Assembly (NCBI GenBank): GCA_947478455.1
Contig: CANJWR010000029.1
Location: 1-34,943, forward strand
DNA length: 34,943 nt
Reading direction: 5' to 3'
Source: Beijerinckiaceae bacterium
GTDB taxonomy: Bacteria > Pseudomonadota > Alphaproteobacteria > Rhizobiales > Beijerinckiaceae
Below, piece after piece: positions 7,280 to 13,814 of this stretch. A model generated the notes under the pieces. It was given only the letters and a program-made list of their open reading frames with translations, was not told the origin of the DNA and searched no databases. Within the stretch, counting starts at the first letter, position 1; each line of letters begins with the position of its first letter. The position numbers and the translations under genes were made by a program.

Positions 7280-8266
7280 CTAGATCTTGAACGCTTCCAG
7301 CGTCTCCGGCGCAAACAATTCTTCCGGCTTCAGCAGGCGCTTCGACAGGCCCTGCTCGTAGTGATAGCGCAGGAATGTCTCGAGCGTCTTGATGTTCGGC
7401 TCGTAGCCATAGGCCCAATAGTCCTTGCCCATCAGATCGACGGCTTCTTCCGCATGGGCGTTGAACCACGGCAACATGCCTTTTAGCGCAGCGGTTTCCA
7501 ACACATCGTGATAGGTGCGGCGCTGGGCTTCCTGAAACGCCTTGAACAGCGACTGGGCGATCCACTTGTTGGCTTCGTAAACCTCGCGGCGGATCGCCAC
7601 CGTGTGCATGATCGGGAACATGCCGGTCTTCTTGTAATAATCCTTCTCGATATCGACGAAGTTCGGGAACAGGCGCGTCACCTTCTTGCCATCGTAGGTT
7701 GAAGGCTTGCGGGCCGTGTAGAAGGCGTCCACCTCGCCATCGACCAGCATCTTCGCCAGCGTGCGATCCTCGGGGATCGACGACACCTTGATGTTGGGCG
7801 GTAGATCGAGCTTCTGCTTTTCGGGGCGGCCGGGCTCTTCCTCGCCGCCTGTGAGATATTGCACGCTGTCCACCGGCACGCCGTAATGATCCGACAGAAT
7901 GCCGCGAATCCACACAGGCGCGGTCATCTGATATTCCGGCACGCCGATCTTGCGGCCGATCAGGTCCTTCGGCTCGCGAATGCCGGATTTCGCGCTGAGA
8001 TAGATGCAGGAATGCCGGAAGAAGCGTGATGGAAACACTGGAATCGCCACGAAGGGGCGCGTGTCCTTGAATAGCGACACCGTGTAGGACGACAGCGACA
8101 TCTCGGCCACATCGAATTCGCGATGGCGCACCATGCGGAAGAATGTCTCTTCCACCGGCAGATCGAGATAGTTGAGGTCGATGCCGTCGGGCTGGACGCT
8201 GCCGTCCTGCAGGGCGCGGGTACGGTCGTAGTTCCAGCACGCAAGCGTCAGTTTCAACCTGGACAT
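7280..8266 (-). CDS. 4,5-dihydroxyphthalate decarboxylase-like protein
   Basis: A 328-aa protein with no signal peptide. It has a type-2 periplasmic-binding-protein fold signature but resembles the cytosolic 4,5-dihydroxyphthalate decarboxylases (Pht5 family), with ACWNYDRTRAL at the N-terminus, the RHREFDVAEMSLSSY segment and AYGYEPN near the C-terminus. That enzyme removes a carboxyl group from 4,5-dihydroxyphthalate to give protocatechuate. Members of this family are often mislabelled as ABC binding proteins, and the missing signal peptide argues against that here. AGGGAGA sits 4 nt before the ATG. It is last in the minus-strand set of ferredoxin, IclR and reductase (44 nt after the reductase). 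The real substrate may be another vicinal diol carboxylate. Confidence 0.8.
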   Translation of the reverse strand: MSRLKLTLACWNYDRTRALQDGSVQPDGIDLNYLDLPVEETFFRMVRHREFDVAEMSLSSYTVSLFKDTRPFVAIPVFPSRFFRHSCIYLSAKSGIREPKDLIGRKIGVPEYQMTAPVWIRGILSDHYGVPVDSVQYLTGGEEEPGRPEKQKLDLPPNIKVSSIPEDRTLAKMLVDGEVDAFYTARKPSTYDGKKVTRLFPNFVDIEKDYYKKTGMFPIMHTVAIRREVYEANKWIAQSLFKAFQEAQRRTYHDVLETAALKGMLPWFNAHAEEAVDLMGKDYWAYGYEPNIKTLETFLRYHYEQGLSKRLLKPEELFAPETLEAFKI

Positions 8267-8310
8267 TCTGTCTCCCTTCGGGGTCGCTTTTGCTTTCGGG
8301 TGACTTCGTA

Positions 8311-9318
8311 TCAGAAGAACTGATCGAAATGCACTTGCGCGGGCGGCGTTTTATATTCGACGATCATTTTGGTAATGGCCTGCGCCATCATGGGCGGGCC
8401 AGCAAAATAGATTTCGCAGTCGCGGAGCTTCTCGCCGAGAAGTTCTTTTGCATAGTCGTGCACGAACCCAACCTTGCCGGTCCATGACGGATCGGCCTCG
8501 GGCATCGAGATCGCCGGGTGATAATGCAGGCGCGCTCCATAGCCGGGCAGGGTGCTCAGCAATGTTTCGTTGAATAGGTCGCGCGACGTGCGGCCGCCGT
8601 AGAAGAAATGAATCTGCTGTCCCGCCAGCTTCGGACTCGCGGTTGCGGCGCGCGCCAGCGACACCATCGGCGACAGGCCGGAACCACCGCCCAGCAGTAC
8701 GATGTCGCGCGGCGCATCCTCGCGCAGATAGGCCATGCCGTAGGGCCCATCGAGTCCGACTGTCTCGCCGGTTTTCAGATTGTCGAACAGTGCGCCCGTG
8801 CAGGCGCCGTTCGGCACGCGACGAATCTGGAAATGCCATTCCTCGCCGCTCGTCGTGACGTTGCACATCGAATAAGCGCGCGCGCCCTCGACTCCTGCCG
8901 CCGCAATCAGCCCGTACTGGCCGGGCAGAAACGGCTTCGGCGCTGCAAGCCTGAAACGGAATTCACGAATGTCGTGCGTGATGTCTTCGATCGCCGTCAG
9001 AGTTCCGACCGTTTTCGCCGGCGCGAAGTGGCTCTTGTAGTGATCGCGCAGATTCAGCTTGATCTTGCAGTCGGTCAGCGGCTTCGCCTGACATCCCAGA
9101 TAGCGCTTGCGCTGCAGGTCGCGCTCGCTCCAGCCCGGAGGATCCTTGCGCAGATGTTCGATCTCGCCTTCCAGCAGTTCGAACTTGCAATTGCCGCAGG
9201 AGCCGACGTTGCATTCATACGGGAAGCCAAGACCCTGACGCACGGCGGCGCGCATGATCGTGTCGTCCTCGGGGCAATCGAAAGCAGTCTGTGTCGCGGG
9301 GATCAAAATCTGGGGCAT
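8311..9318 (-). CDS. Ring-hydroxylating oxygenase reductase (2Fe-2S / FAD / NAD)
   Basis: A 335-aa flavoprotein reductase that passes electrons from NAD(P)H to a Rieske component. Residues 1-90 are a plant-type ferredoxin domain with Cys36, Cys41, Cys44 and Cys76. The FAD domain follows, with RAYSMCN. Then comes the nicotinamide domain, with LLGGGSGLSPM and EIYFAGPPMM, ending in an aromatic residue. Domain order matches BenC, NahAa and phenol hydroxylase reductases. The length is normal. No strong ribosome site is seen; the start is 30 nt after the IclR stop. Electron partners are probably the Rieske ferredoxin (10267) and the oxygenase (10770). Confidence 0.92.
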   Translation of the reverse strand: MPQILIPATQTAFDCPEDDTIMRAAVRQGLGFPYECNVGSCGNCKFELLEGEIEHLRKDPPGWSERDLQRKRYLGCQAKPLTDCKIKLNLRDHYKSHFAPAKTVGTLTAIEDITHDIREFRFRLAAPKPFLPGQYGLIAAAGVEGARAYSMCNVTTSGEEWHFQIRRVPNGACTGALFDNLKTGETVGLDGPYGMAYLREDAPRDIVLLGGGSGLSPMVSLARAATASPKLAGQQIHFFYGGRTSRDLFNETLLSTLPGYGARLHYHPAISMPEADPSWTGKVGFVHDYAKELLGEKLRDCEIYFAGPPMMAQAITKMIVEYKTPPAQVHFDQFF

Positions 9319-9348
9319 GGTTCGCTTCGTGTGAGGGCGTGAAATGTT

Positions 9349-10215
9349 TCAGAGATTTGCCACGGACTTGTAGCCAAGGCGCGCAGAAATGATCGCTGCG
9401 GAGTTCACAACTTGCGGAGCGAAGGCGGCCAGCAATTCGTCCGGCAGCCTTTGCAATGGGCCCGCGACCCCGACCGCCGCCACCACCGCACCGGTGTCGT
9501 TGCGGATGGGCGCGGCCACAGAGCGCATGCCGAGTTCGCATTGCTCGTCCTCGCGCGCAAAACCGTTGATCCGCACCTGTTCGAGCGCTGCGCGAATATG
9601 CTTCGGATTTGTGTCGGTCTTGATGGTCCGGGGCTGGAACCCTTGCGCAAAAATCTCGTCGATGAACTCGGGCGACTGGAACGCCAGAATGGCGCGCCCC
9701 TCGGCCGTGCAGAAGGCAGGCTTGCGCGATCCGAGGTCGGCCCGCATGCGGATCGCGTGATTGCTCTCGAGGTTGAGCACATACATGATCTGGGCGCGGT
9801 CTAGGATCGCCAGATGCACCGTCTCGCCGGTCGCCTCGCGCAGGTCGAACATGATCTGGCGCGCTTCGGTCGAGACATTCATTCGCTGACGAACCAGCGC
9901 GCCGAGGCCGAACAGCGCAATGCCGAGCCGGTATTTCTCGTTGTCGCGGTTCTGCTCCAGCATCCCTTCGGAAACGAGAGTTGAGGCGAGCCGGTAAACC
10001 GTGCTCTTGGCGACGCCCAGCCGTTTGGCGAGGCTGGTGACGCCGATCTCAACCTCGCCTTCCGAAAAGGTCTTGAGCAGCCTTACCGCCATGGCGACGG
10101 ACGAAAGGCGCGTCGGCGCGGGGCGCTTGCCGCCCTGCTCGGAAGAACCGGACGCAATGGTCCGGCCAGCGGGGCTTTTGCCCGCGTCGATCTTCCCCTG
10201 CGCTCCGTTCTCCAT
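9349..10215 (-). CDS. IclR-family transcriptional regulator
   Basis: A 288-aa regulator. A low-complexity N-terminal extension (residues 1-35) precedes the winged helix-turn-helix (about 58-80, VTSLAKRLGVAKSTVYRLAS) and the IclR effector domain (about 100-275, with SEFIDEIF-like and ARxxGYAxxxxE-like segments, here GFAREDEQCELGMRSVAAPI). IclR proteins bind small acids in the C-terminal domain, and those next to aromatic pathways often act as activators. It is encoded inside the oxygenase electron-transfer operon, 51 nt after the ferredoxin, so it probably controls its own transcript and the divergent oxygenase through the half-sites at 10640-10664. Confidence 0.9.
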   Translation of the reverse strand: MENGAQGKIDAGKSPAGRTIASGSSEQGGKRPAPTRLSSVAMAVRLLKTFSEGEVEIGVTSLAKRLGVAKSTVYRLASTLVSEGMLEQNRDNEKYRLGIALFGLGALVRQRMNVSTEARQIMFDLREATGETVHLAILDRAQIMYVLNLESNHAIRMRADLGSRKPAFCTAEGRAILAFQSPEFIDEIFAQGFQPRTIKTDTNPKHIRAALEQVRINGFAREDEQCELGMRSVAAPIRNDTGAVVAAVGVAGPLQRLPDELLAAFAPQVVNSAAIISARLGYKSVANL

Positions 10216-10266
10216 ATCGTCCTGTCCGGTGAATGGCGGTTGGCGAAGGCCCCGCAGCGCGATGGG

Positions 10267-10578
10267 CTAGGCTTCGATGAAGAGCGTGTCGCCCTCAATG
10301 ATCGCCTGATAGGTCTTCATCGGGATCATGCAGGGCGGATCCACAACTTCGCCGGTCTTGATGTTGAACGATCCATTGTGGAAATCGCACTCCACCACAT
10401 CGCCGTGGATCGGGCCTTCCGAGAGGGATCCCGGGCCGTGGCTGCAAATGTCGTCCATGACGTAAAAGGCGCCGTTCAGATTGAAAACGGCCAGTACCAG
10501 ATCGCCCTTTTCGACCTTGATGGCTGTGCCTTCGTCAACTTCGGAAGTCTTGCACAGTTCGATCTTCTGGCCGCTCAT
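10267..10578 (-). CDS. Rieske-type ferredoxin
   Basis: A 103-aa soluble electron carrier. The Rieske [2Fe-2S] ligands are Cys45-x-His47 and Cys64-x2-His67, within DICSHGPG and ECDFHNGSF. Its size matches BphF/CarAc/NahAb-type ferredoxins of three-component dioxygenases. GAGGAG lies 10 nt before the ATG. It is first in the minus-strand operon and divergent from the oxygenase gene. It would carry electrons from the reductase (8311) to the oxygenase (10770). Confidence 0.93.
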   Translation of the reverse strand: MSGQKIELCKTSEVDEGTAIKVEKGDLVLAVFNLNGAFYVMDDICSHGPGSLSEGPIHGDVVECDFHNGSFNIKTGEVVDPPCMIPMKTYQAIIEGDTLFIEA

Positions 10579-10594
10579 TCAGCCCCACTCCTCG

Positions 10595-10622
10595 TTGACG
10601 TTCCCCGATTTCCAACTATAAC
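10595..10622 (+). promoter_or_regulatory. Probable sigma-70-type promoter for the Rieske oxygenase
   Basis: TTGACG (10595-10600) and TATAAC (10617-10622) are separated by 16 nt and face the oxygenase gene at 10770. Transcription would begin near 10629, giving a leader of about 140 nt that contains the GGAAC/GTTCC sites. The complement of the same AT-rich core gives TATAGT for the minus strand with no good -35, suggesting an activator-dependent divergent promoter. Confidence 0.5.
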
Positions 10623-10639
10623 AGTCCCGCGCCGGATGA

Positions 10640-10664
10640 GGAACAGCGTTCCGCATGCAGGAAC
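10640..10664. promoter_or_regulatory. Candidate IclR operator: GGAAC/GTTCC half-sites
   Basis: GGAAC (10640-10644), GTTCC (10648-10652) and GGAAC (10660-10664) form two overlapping inverted repeats with 3-nt and 7-nt centres. They lie between the divergent ferredoxin and oxygenase genes. Binding by the IclR regulator encoded at 9349 is inferred from location and symmetry. Confidence 0.5.
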
Positions 10665-10769
10665 TTGGCCGGCTAAATAGCAATTGTCCCCGTGATGGTC
10701 AACGCCGGACGGGTCATTTGATGGGTTACCCGCTGCGACCAGCCGTCACGGGAAACACCTTGGGAGTTC

Positions 10770-12059
10770 ATGATGCTCAAGAAAGAACAGAACGACTACA
10801 TTACCCAGACCGGCCCAGGCACCCCCATGGGGAACCTGTTCCGCTGCTACTGGATGCCCGCCCTGCTCTCCGAAGAGCTGCCGGAACCCGATTGCCCACC
10901 CGTTCGCGTCAAGCTTCTGTCTGAACGCCTGATCGCCTTCCGCGACACAGAAGGCCGTCTCGGCCTGATCGATGAGTTCTGCGCCCATCGCGGTCCCTCA
11001 CTGTGGTTCGGCCGTAACGAGGAATGCGGCCTGCGCTGCCCCTATCACGGCTGGAAGTTCGACGTGACCGGCCAGTGCGTGGACGTTCCGTCCGAACCCG
11101 CCGAGAGCGGTTACGCCAAGAAGATCAAGCTCAAGTCCTACCCGCTGATCGAAAAGGGCGGCGTTCTTTGGACTTACATGGGCGATCCCGAAAAGCAGCC
11201 GCCGGAGCCGGAATTCGAGTTCTGCACGGTTCCGCTCAACCAGACCTTCTCCAGCAAGCGTTTGCAGGAATGCAACTGGCTGCAGGCCATGGAAGGCGGC
11301 ATCGATTCGAGCCACGTCTCGTTCCTGCATCGCGGAGACCTGAACAACGATCCGCTGTTCAAGGGCGCTGCCGGCAACAAGTACAATCTGGGCGACATGG
11401 CGCCGGTATTCGAAGTCGTTGAATCGTCGGGCGGACTGCTGATCGGCGCGCGTCGCAATGCCGAGGACGACCAGTATTACTGGCGCATCACCCCCTGGGT
11501 CATGCCTTGCTACACGGGCGTGCCGCCGCGCGGCGACCATCCGCTGCACGGCCATTTCTGGGTTCCGATCGACGACGAAAACTGCTGGGCCTGGAGCTAC
11601 GACTATCACCCGACCCGCGCGCTGACCGATTCCGAAGTCGCCGCCATGCGCGACGGCAAGGGCGTTCACGTCAAGTATGTGCCCGGCACCTACATCCCGC
11701 TCGCCAACAAGACCAACGACTATCTGATGGATCGCGCCGCCCAGAAGGCCGGCCGCACCTTCAGCGGCGTCGAGGGCATCGGCATGCAGGACGCCTCGCT
11801 TCAGGAGAGCATGGGCCCGGTCTGCGATCGTACCCGTGAAAACCTCGTCGGCACCGACAACGGCATCATCATGGCCCGTCATCGCCTGATGCGCGCCGCG
11901 AAAGCGTTGGCCGATAAGGGCACGCAGCCTCCCGGCGTCGACGTTGAGCATCAGAAGGTGCGTCAGGCGGCTCTGCTGCTGAAACGCGACGTGCAGTACA
12001 AGGACGGCGCAAAGGAAGCGCTGATCGCCAAGAAGGGTGTCAGACAAACGTCCGTCTAG
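10770..12059 (+). CDS. Rieske non-haem iron oxygenase, alpha subunit (phthalate 4,5-dioxygenase-like)
   Basis: A 429-aa terminal oxygenase. The Rieske domain has Cys71-x-His73 and Cys90-x2-His93. The catalytic domain has the mononuclear iron motif Asp179-x2-His182-x4-His187. The N-terminus (GPGTPMGNLFRCYWMPALL) resembles the phthalate 4,5-dioxygenase branch, whose members are alpha-only and hydroxylate or dihydroxylate aromatic acids or O-demethylate them. No beta-subunit gene is nearby. The start is one of two consecutive ATG codons (10770, 10773) after TGGGAG. Phthalate dioxygenases usually take electrons directly from a single reductase, but here a separate Rieske ferredoxin is encoded divergently, giving an unusual three-component layout. 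The exact substrate cannot be read from the sequence. Confidence 0.9.
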   Translation: MMLKKEQNDYITQTGPGTPMGNLFRCYWMPALLSEELPEPDCPPVRVKLLSERLIAFRDTEGRLGLIDEFCAHRGPSLWFGRNEECGLRCPYHGWKFDVTGQCVDVPSEPAESGYAKKIKLKSYPLIEKGGVLWTYMGDPEKQPPEPEFEFCTVPLNQTFSSKRLQECNWLQAMEGGIDSSHVSFLHRGDLNNDPLFKGAAGNKYNLGDMAPVFEVVESSGGLLIGARRNAEDDQYYWRITPWVMPCYTGVPPRGDHPLHGHFWVPIDDENCWAWSYDYHPTRALTDSEVAAMRDGKGVHVKYVPGTYIPLANKTNDYLMDRAAQKAGRTFSGVEGIGMQDASLQESMGPVCDRTRENLVGTDNGIIMARHRLMRAAKALADKGTQPPGVDVEHQKVRQAALLLKRDVQYKDGAKEALIAKKGVRQTSV

Positions 12060-12089
12060 CAGGCGGCGTTCATCGATGGAGCGAGCGAA

Positions 12090-12608
12090 ATGCTGAGCGA
12101 ATCCGAACGTATGACCACAGCCCACGAGGCTGGTTTCCGGATCAAGGATCCGAATTCCAAACCGCGTGCGGTCGCCGTCATCGCCATCGACAAGGCGAGC
12201 GCCGCCATTGTCGACCAGATCTCGAAAGAGAAATGGCACGGAGCACATTTCTTCACGTCGCTCTCTTTCTCGACCGACAAGTCGCCGGCGGAAGGCGAGT
12301 CGCAGGCCATGAAAGCATGGCTCAACGATCTCGCCGGACGCGCGCTCAATCTCGTCGCCGAAGTCGAAAAGTCCGACTTCGTCGTCGTCATCACAGCAGC
12401 GGGAGAAGATGCGCGCGCGGTTTCGGTGATCTCCGACGCCTGCGCGATGTTCCACAAATCGTTGCTGGGTCTGGTGATTCCGCAGGACAATACGAGCGAG
12501 GCCGATATCGATCATTCGCTCGGCCATTTGCGTCCCCATACGCGCATGCTGGTTGTCGCGCATGGCATCGACTACATTGAAGTCATGCTGACGGCTTTGC
12601 GCGCATGA
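12090..12608 (+). CDS. Unrecognised 172-aa protein, possibly a degenerate FtsZ/tubulin-like Rossmann domain
   Basis: I do not recognise this family with confidence. The protein is soluble, with no signal peptide or membrane segments. Two stretches resemble FtsZ N-domain strands and helices in order: VAVIAIDKASAAIVDQI, followed by a short turn and HGAHFF, where FtsZ has its first glycine-rich loop; and DFVVVITAAGEDARAV, where FtsZ has its G-box. The glycines needed for GTP binding are absent, so GTPase activity is unlikely. It starts 30 nt after the oxygenase stop, with GGAG at 12077, and ends at a terminator, so it is co-transcribed with the oxygenase. The FtsZ likeness is a visual impression only. 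Confidence 0.65.
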   Translation: MLSESERMTTAHEAGFRIKDPNSKPRAVAVIAIDKASAAIVDQISKEKWHGAHFFTSLSFSTDKSPAEGESQAMKAWLNDLAGRALNLVAEVEKSDFVVVITAAGEDARAVSVISDACAMFHKSLLGLVIPQDNTSEADIDHSLGHLRPHTRMLVVAHGIDYIEVMLTALRA

Positions 12609-12636
12609 GCGTCGCAGGCTGACGGCGCAGAAATTG

Positions 12637-12661
12637 AAGGCGGCGTCAGCGCCGCCTTTTT
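12637..12661 (+). terminator. Rho-independent terminator of the oxygenase operon
   Basis: AAGGCGGCG (12637-12645) pairs with CGCCGCCTT (12650-12658) around a TCAG loop and runs into TTTTT. It lies 28 nt after the 172-aa gene. Confidence 0.88.
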
Positions 12662-12687
12662 CGTAATCAAATGTCGGGACTGTCTTG

Positions 12688-13233
12688 ATGAAGAAAGCCC
12701 GCCCGGTGCGGCGCTATATCGATAGCTCTCTGGTGGGAATGGCGGCCATCACAGCTGCCGCCGGCGCTGCCTGTTATTGGCTGGAAGGACGCGACGCCTT
12801 CTTCGACAGTTTCAACTCCGACTTCCAGAATTTCCTCGACATTGCGCCGAAAATGGCCGGCGCGCTTCTGCTCTCGGCCTATATTCAATTGCTGGTGCCA
12901 CGCGATATGGTGGCCCGCTATCTGGGTGACCAGAGCGGCCTGCGCGGCGTCTCGCTAGCCACGGGTCTGGGCTTCGGCACGCCGGGCGGCCCGTCCACAT
13001 CTTTCCCTGTCGTGGCGGCGCTCTATCATGCCGGTACGGGGCGCGCGCCGCTCGTGGCCTATCTTACCGCCTGGTCGACCATCGGCTTCAACCGCATTCT
13101 GACCTGGGAATTACCGCTGCTCGGCATGGAATTCGCCATCCTGCGGGAATTGGCGTCGTTGCCGCTTCCATTCGTTGCAGCCTTTGTGTCCAGCCTGCTG
13201 CCCATCGCGTTCAAGCAGAAGAAGCCGACCTGA
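12688..13233 (+). CDS. Permease half A (ArsP/DUF318-like membrane protein)
   Basis: A 181-aa membrane protein with four or five hydrophobic segments. The core segment has GTPGGPSTSFPVVAAL followed by AYLTAWSTIGFNRI. The same pattern recurs in the next gene, as expected for the two inverted halves of UPF0718/ArsP-type permeases, which are normally one polypeptide of about 300-400 aa. A TTG codon sits just before the ATG at 12688 and could be used instead; the ribosome site is weak. The stop overlaps the next start (TGATG). The transported substrate is unknown; organoarsenical export is known for some family members but nothing local supports it. Confidence 0.75.
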   Translation: MKKARPVRRYIDSSLVGMAAITAAAGAACYWLEGRDAFFDSFNSDFQNFLDIAPKMAGALLLSAYIQLLVPRDMVARYLGDQSGLRGVSLATGLGFGTPGGPSTSFPVVAALYHAGTGRAPLVAYLTAWSTIGFNRILTWELPLLGMEFAILRELASLPLPFVAAFVSSLLPIAFKQKKPT

Positions 13234-13745
13234 TGGCGGCCACGATTTTCGTTTACGCTCTCGCAGGTCTTGTCACGTGGCTCGCATGGCGGCGTCGCGA
13301 CGGCACTTACGAACAGGGGCTGCATCTTTCGTTCGAACGTTTGTTCGAGGTTCTGCCGCGCACGGCGATTGCACTCCTGCTGGCTGGCTTTATCGGGCGT
13401 CTGGTGCCCAGCGATCCGGTGGCCCGGATGATCGGTCCCGAAAGCGGGTTCGTCGGCATTCTGCTCGCCGGCATGGTGGGCGGCTTCATTCCTTCAGGGC
13501 CTATGGTGTCATTTCCTGTCGTCGTCGTTCTTGTGCAGTCCGGCGCAGGCTTTCCGCAGACCTGCGCATTCATCACTGGCTGGTCTGTGCTCGCGCTGCA
13601 TCGCGTGCTGATCTATGAAATCCCCCTGATGGGCTGGCAGTTCAGCCTCACGCGGCTGATCTCGGTCCTGCCGCTGCCGCCCCTTTGCGGATTGCTGGCA
13701 ATGGCGCTGACGTGGGTCTATCCGATCAAGTGGCCGCCGTGGTGA
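13233..13745 (+). CDS. Permease half B (ArsP/DUF318-like membrane protein)
   Basis: A 170-aa membrane protein with its own ATG overlapping the previous stop by one base, a sign of translational coupling. It has about five hydrophobic segments. The motif GGFIPSGPMVSFPVVVVL followed by AFITGWSVLALHRV repeats the layout of half A. The pair probably makes one transporter as a heterodimer. The first segment (TIFVYALAGLVTWLAW) is a credible membrane anchor, so this is not just a frameshifted tail of half A. A bidirectional terminator follows. Confidence 0.75.
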   Translation: MAATIFVYALAGLVTWLAWRRRDGTYEQGLHLSFERLFEVLPRTAIALLLAGFIGRLVPSDPVARMIGPESGFVGILLAGMVGGFIPSGPMVSFPVVVVLVQSGAGFPQTCAFITGWSVLALHRVLIYEIPLMGWQFSLTRLISVLPLPPLCGLLAMALTWVYPIKWPPW

Positions 13746-13764
13746 GCGTCGCAGCCGCAATAAA

Positions 13765-13790
13765 AAACGCCGGCCCGAAGGCCGGCGTTT
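13765..13790. terminator. Bidirectional terminator between convergent genes
   Basis: AAACGCCGGC (13765-13774) pairs with GCCGGCGTTT (13781-13790) around a 6-nt loop. The plus strand ends in TTT. The minus strand exits into six T (complement of 13762-13767), serving the molybdenum hydroxylase operon that ends at 13815. Confidence 0.8.
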
Positions 13791-13814
13791 CCGATTCATG
13801 GCTCAAATCCGGGC

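Noticed and set aside
7280-8266. ABC transporter binding protein
   Set aside because: The fold is shared, but there is no signal peptide and the sequence and neighbours fit the dihydroxyphthalate decarboxylase family.
10998-12563. 521-aa open frame antisense to the Rieske oxygenase and the 172-aa gene
   Set aside because: The plus strand has clear Rieske and iron motifs; the antisense frame crosses two genes and a ribosome site and has no recognisable domain.
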